From: Aggregatilineales bacterium
Lineage (GTDB): Bacteria > Chloroflexota > Anaerolineae > Aggregatilineales > Phototrophicaceae
Direction of reading: 5' to 3'
Assembly: GCA_030834905.1 (NCBI GenBank)
Contig: JAUQWZ010000034.1
Location: 186,001-250,000, forward strand
DNA length: 64,000 nt
The notes under the pieces are model-generated. The model searched no databases. It was not told the origin of the DNA and worked only from the letters and a program-made list of their open reading frames with translations. The position numbers were made by a program, and so were the translations under genes. Position 1 is the stretch's first letter. Every line of letters starts with the position of its first letter. This document shows positions 33,952-41,687 of the stretch, piece by piece.

Positions 33952-36005
33952 TGAGATACCACATCATCTATCCCCGTCCGCCGCAAAATCTCGTTCACAT
34001 CCCACACCAGCAGCGCCCGCCTGCTGCGCGTGTACAGGCGCGTGCCATCCTCGCTGAACTTGATCTCTTGCGTTCTCACGTTGAGATACATGACGCGCTC
34101 ACCGGTTTCGATATTCCATACTTCAGCGAGATCCGCCGAAGATGCGAATATGAGCAGCCGACGATCAGGGCTGATGGCTGCAAAGACACGCCGTTCATAG
34201 TCGTCGCACTCGCGCTCCACTTGGAGTGGCTCTATGATTTCGCCATCTACCCGAACCTTCCATGTCTTGTCGTCCAGATCACAGTACAGCACAGCGTTCC
34301 CTTCACCAATGCCATAGCTATACTCAACGTTCCGGTCAAACTCGATAGGTGCTAACAACACCGACTCAGCAGATCCTGTTGGCAGTTGAGATACGTCAAC
34401 GTGTAGCGACAGCCAGCCTAAGCAGTTCGATGTGAAATAGCATCCTGTCAGCTCACGCCAATAGGTTCCTTCAACGTTTGTCACGCCAAAAAGCCGGTAG
34501 CCGGTGCCATCTGCCAGGAAATTTGCCTCCCCCTTGATCAGCCACCCACTGGACGTATCCCAGCTCATAGCTTGTTGAAGTACCGTTGCTCCGCTGTGGA
34601 TGGGAAATTCCACTACCTCGCCTGTCCAGGTATCTTCCGTGATAGAAGGCGCACTGACACGGGTAACGTAACGCCCATTCGGAGATGCATAGTGCATTGT
34701 GTTGTAGAAAGTCACCGTCAATGGAGTGTAAACAATAGTGCCAGTTTCAACATCGTAATCCCCCGTAATTGGACGCTCGTTCTCAGGTGCATTTGCGCCC
34801 GGAGTATATTCGTAAGCTGGGTTAAATCGGATAGTAGGTCTGTCTAATGACCACGAGACTTCTTGTAATCGTCCCGAGTCGTGAATTTCTTCAGGTACGC
34901 GACTAAACTGCTCAGTCCGAACATCATAGATCACATAATAGCCATCAGCATCGCGGTAGACGAACTGACGACCATCAGGCGACCAGCTTGCAGCCAAATC
35001 AGTCGAACTACTAAATTGAGACGACCCCACAGGATAAAAGTAGCTTACCTGCTCAGTATCGTCGCTGATCACCAATATAGAGCGTTCTTCAAGAGAAATC
35101 AGCCACAGCCTATGGCGCGGATAATCCACTCTTTCGTAGATCAGCCCGTAGTCGCCAGTGGAGTTCCAGAATGGTTTCAACTGATACCAGTTCTCAAATG
35201 GAGCAGCGATTTCATAGGACTCATCTGTGATCGGGTTATGAACAGCGATCACATGCTCTGCTTCGAGCAAGCGAACAACCTGATCGCTCGGTAGTTCCGG
35301 GAATTGATAGGGGTCGAGCAATGGGGAGCGATCCAACGGATATTCCTCGACTCTTCCATCAAGAGTAACTATCACTGCATGAACAAATTCCAAGCGTTCT
35401 TCATTGTATGGACGATAATAGAACACAAGAAACCGCCCATCACTTGACCACGCCACATTGGACACGCCACTCGTGTACCACGTACTACCAAGCACCTGAA
35501 TTGAAAAGTTGAGAACTACCTCCTGTCCCTGCATATTGTACAGAGTGACCGACGGGCGGTAGGAAGCTCCAATGCCGTCAACTTCCGTCGGCTGTTCTGA
35601 GTCTGTTGGATCGATAACCAGAAGATAATCTGCCTGAGGCGACCACGATAGAATTGCTTCTTCCAGTCCGTTAACAGGATCAAAGACTTCACCTGTATGC
35701 GTAGACACAACATAGCTCCAGGTCGGTCCTGTATATCCCCCTATAGCTCCTCGATTCTTGTATGCCGTCCAGGCAAACCAATCCCCCGACGGAGACCAAC
35801 CCGGTCCCGTAAATAAGTTTCTCACTTCCGGCATGATATTCTGACCGATCATCCGGCTGTCGCTGCCATCCGCACGCTCGATAACAAACGCATTCAGCAC
35901 GTCCGAGTAATAGTACAGGTACGGCGCTTCACTCGGTGCGTCCCCCTGCCCCCGAACCATCCCCAGCCCCAACAGCAGCACCGCCACAACCACCAGCGTT
36001 CGCAT
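33948..36005 (-). CDS. large secreted WD40/propeller-like protein, unknown function
   Basis: A 685-residue protein with a signal peptide (LVVVAVLLLGLGMVRG). Repeated propeller-like phrases are WSPSGDWFAWT, WSPQADYLLVI, WSSDGRFLVFYYR, SWSPDGRQFVYRD and ISPDRRLLIFASS. GGAGGCGAG precedes ATG 36005. Its base composition is unlike its neighbours': 29 of 60 bases are G or C at 34861-34920, against 37 of 60 at 32641-32700. The stop codon lies in a family A repeat. No enzyme motif is seen. Possible horizontal origin. Confidence 0.75.
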   Translation of the reverse strand: MRTLVVVAVLLLGLGMVRGQGDAPSEAPYLYYYSDVLNAFVIERADGSDSRMIGQNIMPEVRNLFTGPGWSPSGDWFAWTAYKNRGAIGGYTGPTWSYVVSTHTGEVFDPVNGLEEAILSWSPQADYLLVIDPTDSEQPTEVDGIGASYRPSVTLYNMQGQEVVLNFSIQVLGSTWYTSGVSNVAWSSDGRFLVFYYRPYNEERLEFVHAVIVTLDGRVEEYPLDRSPLLDPYQFPELPSDQVVRLLEAEHVIAVHNPITDESYEIAAPFENWYQLKPFWNSTGDYGLIYERVDYPRHRLWLISLEERSILVISDDTEQVSYFYPVGSSQFSSSTDLAASWSPDGRQFVYRDADGYYVIYDVRTEQFSRVPEEIHDSGRLQEVSWSLDRPTIRFNPAYEYTPGANAPENERPITGDYDVETGTIVYTPLTVTFYNTMHYASPNGRYVTRVSAPSITEDTWTGEVVEFPIHSGATVLQQAMSWDTSSGWLIKGEANFLADGTGYRLFGVTNVEGTYWRELTGCYFTSNCLGWLSLHVDVSQLPTGSAESVLLAPIEFDRNVEYSYGIGEGNAVLYCDLDDKTWKVRVDGEIIEPLQVERECDDYERRVFAAISPDRRLLIFASSADLAEVWNIETGERVMYLNVRTQEIKFSEDGTRLYTRSRRALLVWDVNEILRRTGIDDVVSQ

Positions 36006-36182
36006 CTCGCCTCCGTCGCCCTTTGCTTCACTATACAATCAACTACCGGCAAAAGATCGCTTACGTCTTCCCTACGTTTTCTGCTTTCGTGACTCGTTTT
36101 GGTCCAAAATGCCGCCCAGAATGTCCACCTTTTCACCGCATTCCATGCTACGCTGTTCCCTGCACCTTAACAACAGAACAGC

Positions 36183-36252
36183 GTAGGGACACGACACCGT
36201 CGTGTCCGTTTTTGAAATCACCGCAGCGGACACCACATTGTGGTGTCCCTAC
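36183..36252. repeat. dispersed double-hairpin repeat, family A, copy 3 (most complete)
   Basis: GTAGGGACACGACACC/GTCGTGTCC, linker GTTTTTGAAATCACCG, CAGC, then GGACACCACAT/TGTGGTGTCC and CCCTAC. Seventy bases in all. Confidence 0.88.
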
Positions 36253-36271
36253 AATCTCCGAGTCAGGTTCT

Positions 36272-36310
36272 CCCTTCTCCATAATATGGAGAAGGGGACA
36301 GGGGATGAGG
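36272..36310. repeat. palindromic repeat, family C, copy 2
   Basis: CCCTTCTCCATA-A-TATGGAGAAGGG (36272-36296) followed by GGGGATGAGG. Same 12-1-12 layout as copy 1 with two paired differences in the stem. Confidence 0.75.
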
Positions 36311-36316
36311 TTTTAT

Positions 36317-36382
36317 AATTGCTGCAATTCAGCGCCCATTGCAGCAATTTTTGGAGACGGTTGAGGGATGATTGCAGCAATT
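36317..36382. repeat. 12-base inverted repeat plus an extra half-copy
   Basis: AATTGCTGCAAT (36317-36328) is the exact complement of ATTGCAGCAATT (36338-36349), and ATTGCAGCAATT recurs at 36371-36382. The first pair is followed by TTTT and could act as a plus-strand terminator. Confidence 0.6.
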
Positions 36383-36421
36383 GTGGCAATAAAAAACTTT
36401 GTTGCTGCCGCCGCCGCTGCA

Positions 36422-36463
36422 ACAAAAAAGGGCGGCTGGATGAACCCACTCACCCACCGCCCT
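36422..36463 (-). terminator. intrinsic terminator after lgt
   Basis: On the minus strand AGGGCGG and CCGCCCT pair and are followed by TTTTTTG. The loop is about 20 bases, so the hairpin is less tight than others here. Confidence 0.65.
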
Positions 36464-36489
36464 GCTTTACTGTTTCTGTTGTTTTTCCT

Positions 36490-36518
36490 CAGTACTCAGC
36501 ACTCGGTACTCAGTACTT
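36490..36518 (-). repeat. direct repeat AGTACTGAGT type, family E
   Basis: On the minus strand reads AAGTACTGAGTACCGAG then TGCTGAGTACTG: a seven-base unit repeated with variation, starting a few bases after the lgt stop. Confidence 0.55.
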
Positions 36519-36521
36519 CCC

Positions 36522-37394
36522 TTACGCCGTCTTGACCTGCTCGGCGCTGCGCGGGGCAGCGCGGCGGCGGTAGATGAACACCACCAGCGCGATCACGAAC
36601 GCCACTACTGACATCGCCTGCGACGAATTGATGGTTGTGCCGGGAATGTACGCCACTTCCACGCGGATGAACTCCAGCAGGAAGCGGATGAACGAGTACT
36701 GAAGCACGTACAGCAGGAAGAAATCGCCCGCCCGGAATTCATCGCGGCGGCGCAGGAACAGGTTCAGCAGCACGATGAACGCCAGCACGTTCCACAGCGA
36801 TTCGTACAGGAACAGCGGGTGAAACAGCGTCGTCGCCACCGGGTAATCGATCAGGCTCTTGAACGGGTCAACGCGGTGAGCCGAGTCAATCGTAATGCCC
36901 CAGGGCAGGTTGGTGACCGTCCCGTAAAGCTCCTGATTGATGAAGTTTGCCCAGCGCCCAATCGCCTGTCCCAGCGGCAGAGTCACGCCGGCAATGTCCA
37001 GCCACTGACCGATGGGCAGATGGTTGCGGCGCAGGTACACATACGCGCCCCCCAGACCGCCGAGCACCGCCCCGAAGATGCTCAAGCCACCGCTCCAGAT
37101 CGCCAGCGGACCGTTCTCCAGATTGCCGATATTTTGCAGGAACCATGTGAGGTCCATCCCCTGCGCCAGCACCGCCGCTGGCGGGAAGATGACAAACCAC
37201 AGGCGCGCCAGCACAATCGCCGGAATGATCGCCCATGTCAGCGCCCCCCAGACATGATCCGGGTCTTTGCCGTCACGTTTCGCTAAACGAGCAGCTACCG
37301 CCGCCCCAACCAGCATCGCCGCCACGATGATGATGCCGTAATAGCGTAATTGTAGGCGGTTGGCAATCTCAATATATTCTGCCTGAAACTCCAT
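36522..37394 (-). CDS. lgt: prolipoprotein diacylglyceryl transferase
   Basis: Transfers diacylglycerol from phosphatidylglycerol to the lipobox Cys of prelipoproteins, in the cytoplasmic membrane. 290 residues with seven or so helices. The signature GRWANFINQELYG matches the Lgt G-R-x-x-N-F-I-N region; FHPLFLYESLWN and FIRFLLEFIRVE carry other conserved residues. ATG 37394 follows GAGAGG, two bases after the stop of the phosphatidyltransferase gene, so lipid supply and lipoprotein processing are cotranscribed. Confidence 0.93.
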   Translation of the reverse strand: MEFQAEYIEIANRLQLRYYGIIIVAAMLVGAAVAARLAKRDGKDPDHVWGALTWAIIPAIVLARLWFVIFPPAAVLAQGMDLTWFLQNIGNLENGPLAIWSGGLSIFGAVLGGLGGAYVYLRRNHLPIGQWLDIAGVTLPLGQAIGRWANFINQELYGTVTNLPWGITIDSAHRVDPFKSLIDYPVATTLFHPLFLYESLWNVLAFIVLLNLFLRRRDEFRAGDFFLLYVLQYSFIRFLLEFIRVEVAYIPGTTINSSQAMSVVAFVIALVVFIYRRRAAPRSAEQVKTA

Positions 37395-37396
37395 GT

Positions 37397-37999
37397 TCAA
37401 ACCTCTCTATCCAGATGCTGGTAGACATACCACAGACGTTGCACGCTCGTCAGGTTGGTGCCAATGGCAAGCACCCACAGCCCGATAATCAATAATGCCG
37501 GAATAAACAGCATGAGCAGCAGCACGACCACGCGCTCGAAGCGAGAGAACAGCCCGATCTTCACCGAAAGGTCTGCTTCACCTGCCCGCGCGCGCGTGTA
37601 GCTTACCACAAAAGTGCCGATCAGGGCTGCCATTGTCAGCAGCACATTTTCCGGCTGTGTCACCGATGCAAAATAATACGCGAATCCGGCAAAAATGAAA
37701 CCGTCAGCATAGCGATCCAGGGTTGAATCGAGCACCGCGCCACGCCGGTCGGCGCGTTCCATTGCTCGCGCCACCGCGCCGTCGAGCGCGTCCAGCGGCA
37801 GGCTAATCAGCAGCAGCAGCCCGCCAGCCTGAAACTGCCCGCGCGCAATGAAGAACGCGCCTATCGCCACGACGATCAAGCCGATGATGGTGATGGTGTC
37901 AGGGTGTATCCCCAGACGATGAACAGCGCTTCCGGCGCGGCTGGTCAGCCCGGCAGTCAGCGCCCGCATTCGGTCAGATAACGTAACGGGAGATTGCAT
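37397..37999 (-). CDS. CDP-alcohol phosphatidyltransferase
   Basis: Membrane enzyme of phospholipid head-group synthesis. The motif D-G-x2-A-R-x8-G-x3-D-x3-D is complete in DGAVARAMERADRRG followed by AVLDSTLD. 200 residues, about six helices. Likely makes phosphatidylglycerol-phosphate or an inositol/archaetidyl-type phospholipid; the acceptor alcohol cannot be decided by eye. Directly upstream of lgt, which uses phosphatidylglycerol, so a PgsA-like role fits the context. Confidence 0.9.
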   Translation of the reverse strand: MQSPVTLSDRMRALTAGLTSRAGSAVHRLGIHPDTITIIGLIVVAIGAFFIARGQFQAGGLLLLISLPLDALDGAVARAMERADRRGAVLDSTLDRYADGFIFAGFAYYFASVTQPENVLLTMAALIGTFVVSYTRARAGEADLSVKIGLFSRFERVVVLLLMLFIPALLIIGLWVLAIGTNLTSVQRLWYVYQHLDREV

Positions 38000-38007
38000 A
38001 ATGACTC

Positions 38008-38036
38008 TTGATCATCCCTCTAAGCTTGAGTATGAT
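38008..38036 (+). promoter_or_regulatory. promoter of tRNA-Pro
   Basis: TTGATC (38008-38013), 17 bases, TATGAT (38031-38036). Predicted start near 38043, about 32 bases before the mature tRNA. An inverted repeat ACCAGCGT/ACGCTGGT (38040-38047 and 38060-38067) occupies the leader. Confidence 0.6.
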
Positions 38037-38074
38037 TACACCAGCGTCGAACACTAGTTACGCTGGTTTATCCT

Positions 38075-38148
38075 CGGGGTGTAGCGCAGCCTGGTAGCGC
38101 GCGTCGTTCGGGACGCCGAGGTCCCCGGTTCAAATCCGGGCACCCCGA
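38075..38148 (+). tRNA. tRNA-Pro, anticodon CGG
   Basis: A 74-base cloverleaf. The acceptor stem CGGGGTG/CACCCCG is perfect; the D arm is AGCGCAGCCTGGTAGCGC. The anticodon loop TTCGGGA has CGG at 38109-38111; the T arm is CCCGG-TTCAAAT-CCGGG, with discriminator A. No CCA is encoded. The anticodon stem CGTCG/CGCCG has one U-C mismatch in its middle pair (38104 with 38116). It reads CCG Pro codons, common in this GC-rich genome. Confidence 0.95.
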
Positions 38149-38152
38149 CTGT

Positions 38153-38190
38153 AAGGACACGACAATGACAATGTTGTGTCCTTTTTGTTT
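38153..38190 (+). terminator. tRNA-Pro terminator formed by a family A hairpin
   Basis: AAGGACACGACAAT (38153-38166) pairs with ATGTTGTGTCCTT (38171-38183) and runs into TTTTTG. The GGACAC/GTGTCC arms are those of the family A repeat, here as a single hairpin. Confidence 0.8.
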
Positions 38191-38198
38191 CCCCACAG

Positions 38199-38307
38199 TC
38201 GAAAGTTCAAAGTAATAAGTTGCAAGTAAAGCCGCGCTGCATTTCTCATTGTCCACTTTCAACTTTTCACTTTCTACTTTCTACTTGTAACTTTTTACTT
38301 TCTACTT
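38199..38307. repeat. A/T-rich (AAAGT/ACTTT) repeat region, family F
   Basis: One side (38199-38230) carries GAAAGTTCAAAGTAATAAGT on the plus strand. The other (38253-38307) carries many CTTTCTACTT-type units, the same motif inverted. It can form a long imperfect hairpin. The minus-strand part overlaps the last codons and TAA of the SpoU gene. Confidence 0.65.
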
Positions 38308-39044
38308 CCCCCTGCTCTTCTTTGCCGCATCACCTCGAACGCCAGCGCCGCCGCCGCCGGAGTCGTACCCAGCGACTGGCGAAACTCGCGTCCATAGGGA
38401 ATCTTCAGCCGCATATCGGCTGCATTGGCAAACGAGCGCGTAACGCCGCGCTTCTCGCCGCCGACAACCAGAAACAGCGGGGCAGTCAGATCGACTTCGT
38501 AAATGGATTGAGCGCGATCCGTGTCGGTCACGGCGACGGTCAAGCCCTGCGAGCGATAGTACTGCGCCGCGTCAAGCGCCGTCTCGGCAACTGCCGTAGG
38601 CATCAGTTCCGACGCGCCCGCCGACGACCGGGCAACCACCCCTGCCGCGCTCATCCAGTTGCGCGGGCGCACGACCAGCCCATCAGCGCCAGCGGCATAA
38701 AAAGCGCGCACCGCCTGCCCAAAATTGAATGGGTCTTCGACACCGTCGAGCATGACCACAAACGGGCGTTCTCTGCCTTCGATCAGCGCCTCCAGGCTGA
38801 CAAATCGGCGCTCGCCCACCAGCGCCACAATGCCGCCATGAGTTTTGCCTTCAACGCGCGCGGCGATCACATCGTCGCTCACGCGCTCGGCAGTCACCCC
38901 TACCCCTGCCGCCAGCCTGATCAACCGCGCCGCGCCCGGCTCGCGCAGATCGCGCCGGATATAGAGCGCGTGAACCTCGCGGCTGCCCGCCCGCAGCGCG
39001 GCTTCTACCGAAATCAGACCTTCCAGCACCGCCGCGTCGGTCAC
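38295..39044 (-). CDS. SpoU/TrmH-family RNA 2'-O-methyltransferase
   Basis: A 249-residue SPOUT enzyme that methylates a ribose in rRNA or tRNA. Motif 1 is LDGVEDPFNFGQAVRAFYAA, motif 2 LVVGGEKRGVTR and motif 3 IPYGREFRQSLGTTPAAAAL; the conserved Asn of N-F-G and the Glu of G-E-K-R-G are present. The N-terminal substrate domain is short. GTG 39044 starts five bases after the mazG stop. The last three codons and the stop fall in a family F repeat. Confidence 0.88.
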   Translation of the reverse strand: MTDAAVLEGLISVEAALRAGSREVHALYIRRDLREPGAARLIRLAAGVGVTAERVSDDVIAARVEGKTHGGIVALVGERRFVSLEALIEGRERPFVVMLDGVEDPFNFGQAVRAFYAAGADGLVVRPRNWMSAAGVVARSSAGASELMPTAVAETALDAAQYYRSQGLTVAVTDTDRAQSIYEVDLTAPLFLVVGGEKRGVTRSFANAADMRLKIPYGREFRQSLGTTPAAAALAFEVMRQRRAGGSRK

Positions 39045-39048
39045 GCCG

Positions 39049-40491
39049 TCACAGCCCTTTCGTCTTGGCTTCGTTCCAGAGCGAGTCCAGTGCTTCCAGC
39101 GTGTAGGCGTCCATAGGCTTGCCGTTCGCCGAAACCGCCTCTTCGATGTAGCGGAAGCGGCGGTAGAACTTGGCGTTCGCCTGACGCAGCGCCGTTTCCG
39201 GCTCGATGCCAAGCCAGCGCGCCCAGTTGACGATCACAAACAGCAGGTCGCCCATCTCCTCGACGCGGTGATCATCATTCACCGCCGTCAGCACTTCGTC
39301 CAGTTCCTCGCGCACCTTCGCCACCACAGCATCGACGCTGTGCCAATCGAAGCCCGGTTTGGCGGCGCGGGCGGTGTATTCGTTCGCCTGCATCAGCGCG
39401 GGCAGCCCTTTCGGCACGCCGTCCAGCAGCGATTCGCGCGGCGTTCCCTTCTCGGCGCGCTCGTTCTGCTTGATAGCTTCCCAGTTGGTGACCACCTGGT
39501 CGGCGTCGCTCACGCTGACGTCGCTCCAGACATGCGGGTGTCGGCGGATCATCTTTCGGTTGATGTAGCTCAATACATCGGTCATGCGGAATTCGCCGTC
39601 GTCAATGGCGATCTGCGTATGCAGAACGATCTGAAGCAGCAGATCGCCCAGTTCCTCGCTCAATGCCTGCGCGTCATCGTTATCAATCGCTTCCAGGACT
39701 TCGTGCGCTTCTTCCAGCAGATACTTGCGCAGTGTCTGATGCGTCTGCTTGCGATCCCAGGGGCAGCCTTCCGGCGCGCGCAGATGGGCGATGATTTCCT
39801 GAAACTGCTCAAAGCTGCTCATGCCGCCGAGCGCGGGCAGATACAGCGATGTGAGATGCTGAATCGAGTCGCTGCGGTCGATTTCGTACAGCCGCGCCGG
39901 TTCGATACGCTCGTCAGTCGTGCCCGCGCCATGCACCAGCATCACCGGAAATTCGTCAGGATACTGGTTCATCAGCGTCAGCTTCAGTTCCGAAGCGACG
40001 GCGCGGCTGTAGACCTGCCCCAGCAGCGCGGGATAATCGGGGTTGATTGGTGGGTGGTGCATCGCGGCGATATCGATGGCGTCGAACACCTGCAAGCCGT
40101 CAAGCGCGTCGAGGCGCAGCCGCCGCAGCATCGGCTCGACAAAGCTGATGCCGCTGACGATCTCAACCTTGAGATCGCCCGCCTGCTCCAGCAGCCGGGT
40201 GACGGTTGATTCGCCCACCAACGGATCGCCCGGAACGGCATAGACCACGTCACCCGCCCGCGCGGCTTCGAGAACACGCTCGACAATCGTGCTGTAAATC
40301 TGCTCAAAATCGCCATTGGAGTCGTACACGTCGTCAAAGCTGCGATATTCCGCGCCTTTGGGGAGTTCCGGCACGCAGGGATGGCGCGACGTGCGCAGGT
40401 AGACAACTTCCGCCGTCTCCAGCGCGCGCCATGCCCGCCGCGTCAGATCGTCGATGTGTCCGGGTCCAAGCCCCACAACCGTTAACATCAT
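39049..40491 (-). CDS. mazG: MazG nucleoside triphosphate pyrophosphohydrolase with N-terminal methylase-like domain
   Basis: A 480-residue two-domain protein like B. subtilis YabN. Residues 1-220 are a tetrapyrrole-methylase-like domain (LTVVGLGPGHIDDLT, YAVPGDPLVGESTVTRL). From about 235 come two MazG modules with E-E-x-x-E/E-x-x-D ligands: EEAHEVLEAI...EELGDLLLQIV and EELDEVLTAV...EEMGDLLFVIV. It hydrolyses non-canonical NTPs to NMP and PPi. ATG 40491 follows AGGGTGG. It lies one base after the stop of the unknown gene upstream. Confidence 0.95.
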   Translation of the reverse strand: MMLTVVGLGPGHIDDLTRRAWRALETAEVVYLRTSRHPCVPELPKGAEYRSFDDVYDSNGDFEQIYSTIVERVLEAARAGDVVYAVPGDPLVGESTVTRLLEQAGDLKVEIVSGISFVEPMLRRLRLDALDGLQVFDAIDIAAMHHPPINPDYPALLGQVYSRAVASELKLTLMNQYPDEFPVMLVHGAGTTDERIEPARLYEIDRSDSIQHLTSLYLPALGGMSSFEQFQEIIAHLRAPEGCPWDRKQTHQTLRKYLLEEAHEVLEAIDNDDAQALSEELGDLLLQIVLHTQIAIDDGEFRMTDVLSYINRKMIRRHPHVWSDVSVSDADQVVTNWEAIKQNERAEKGTPRESLLDGVPKGLPALMQANEYTARAAKPGFDWHSVDAVVAKVREELDEVLTAVNDDHRVEEMGDLLFVIVNWARWLGIEPETALRQANAKFYRRFRYIEEAVSANGKPMDAYTLEALDSLWNEAKTKGL

Positions 40492-40492
40492 A

Positions 40493-41182
40493 TCAGCCAC
40501 CCTGATTAAACGTGTTCACGCCCAGCGCGGCGGCAGCGTCCCGGTAGTGCGGCGTGTAGGGCTGCCAGTCCGCCACCGGGCTGGGCGACATCTCCAGCAG
40601 CAGTCCGCCGTCGTACAATTCGGTCTTGCGCCACGCCGGCAGCGCCATCAGCTTGTCTCTGCCCAGTGACTCGACCAGCGCGGGACCGAAGAAGTTGTAA
40701 TCCCACACCGCTTTAACGCCCGCGCCCGGCGCGGCAGCATTATGCAGGTCATAATTGAATAAGCCGTAGCCATACGCCGGTTGCAGCGTCGTGTATATCA
40801 GCGTGGCGATACGAACCAGCTCGCGCACGCTGGCGTCGTCCGATGGCTGGCTGATGCTGCTCCGGCTCACGGTGAGATTGAGCCGTTTAAGATGTCTGGG
40901 GTCAAAGCCAAAGTTCAGCCGCAAGCCGCTGTCGTTCTCAAATTCCATCCAGTAAGCGCCGCCGTAGCGCGGAGCCGCCCGCACCGCATTCGACCACGCC
41001 CGATCCAGAAATTCGGGCGTGTTGGGCACGTGCAGATCGCCCGGCACATCGTCGCAGACAATCGCCTTTTTGAGAAAACGAAAGCGGTCACCCGCCGCGA
41101 CTGCCGTCATCAGCCTGATAATGTTGGCGCGGTCGGTCAGGCGAATATCGCTGAAATCAAATAGGATGTATTCGATGGACAT
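40493..41182 (-). CDS. 229-residue protein of unknown function, cotranscribed with mazG
   Basis: A soluble protein with no signal peptide, membrane helix or recognised motif. Features are MSIEYILFDFSDIRLTDRA at the start, an AYWMEFENDSGLRLNFGF segment and YGYGLFNYDLHN. The layout resembles small immunity- or annotation-type alpha/beta proteins, but no family can be named. Its stop is one base from the mazG ATG. The operon begins after the terminator of the ribosomal cluster. Confidence 0.75.
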   Translation of the reverse strand: MSIEYILFDFSDIRLTDRANIIRLMTAVAAGDRFRFLKKAIVCDDVPGDLHVPNTPEFLDRAWSNAVRAAPRYGGAYWMEFENDSGLRLNFGFDPRHLKRLNLTVSRSSISQPSDDASVRELVRIATLIYTTLQPAYGYGLFNYDLHNAAAPGAGVKAVWDYNFFGPALVESLGRDKLMALPAWRKTELYDGGLLLEMSPSPVADWQPYTPHYRDAAAALGVNTFNQGG

Positions 41183-41209
41183 AGGCAGCAGTTTCCGTTT
41201 AGCACCCTA

Positions 41210-41250
41210 AAACAACAAAGGCAAGGGTCGCGTGGATGCAGCCTTGCCTG
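41210..41250 (-). terminator. intrinsic terminator closing the ribosomal superoperon
   Basis: On the minus strand AGGCAAGG and CCTTGCCT pair around a 14-base loop and are followed by TTGTTGTTTT, about 30 bases after the rpsI stop. Confidence 0.8.
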
Positions 41251-41279
41251 AATTCATTACCCATATAGACGCGATAAGT

Positions 41280-41675
41280 CTAGCGCTTGGTGTAGGTCGG
41301 AGCCTTACGCGCACGCTTGAGACCGGGCTTCTTGCGTTCCTTCACCCGCGCATCGCGGGTCAGCAGATCCGCCTGGCGCAGAGTCGGGCGCATATCGGGG
41401 TCAAGCTTCAGCAGCGCGCGGGCGATACCCAGACGGATCGCATCGCGCTGACCGGAAATGCCGCCGCCGTTCACGTGAACGGAGATGTCATAACCGCGCT
41501 CCTGTCCGATAGCTGCCAGCGGCTGAAGCATGATTTCCATGTCGCCTTCGCGCGGCATGTAGTCTACAGCCTCTTTATCATTGATGACAAAACGGCCCGT
41601 GCCGCCGGGAACCAAACGCACGCGCGCGCTGGCTTCCTTGCGACGACCAATGCCCTCATAATATTGTACCGACAT
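41280..41675 (-). CDS. rpsI: 30S ribosomal protein S9
   Basis: 131 residues. YYEGIGRRKEASARVRLVPG at the N-terminus and the C-terminal RKAPTYTKR tail, whose last residues reach the P-site tRNA, are diagnostic. ATG 41675 follows AGAGGAG. Last gene of the superoperon, 12 bases after rplM; the rplM-rpsI pair is universal, though often separate from the S10 cluster. Confidence 0.98.
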   Translation of the reverse strand: MSVQYYEGIGRRKEASARVRLVPGGTGRFVINDKEAVDYMPREGDMEIMLQPLAAIGQERGYDISVHVNGGGISGQRDAIRLGIARALLKLDPDMRPTLRQADLLTRDARVKERKKPGLKRARKAPTYTKR

Positions 41676-41687
41676 CAATTTCTCCTC

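Larger units (their letters stand above)
36006..36521. other. 516-base intergenic region filled with repeats
   Basis: Holds family A copy 3 (36183-36252), family C copy 2 (36272-36310), a 12-base-pair inverted repeat with a third half-copy (36317-36382), the lgt terminator (36422-36463) and a direct repeat next to lgt (36490-36518). No protein gene is supported. Confidence 0.8.
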
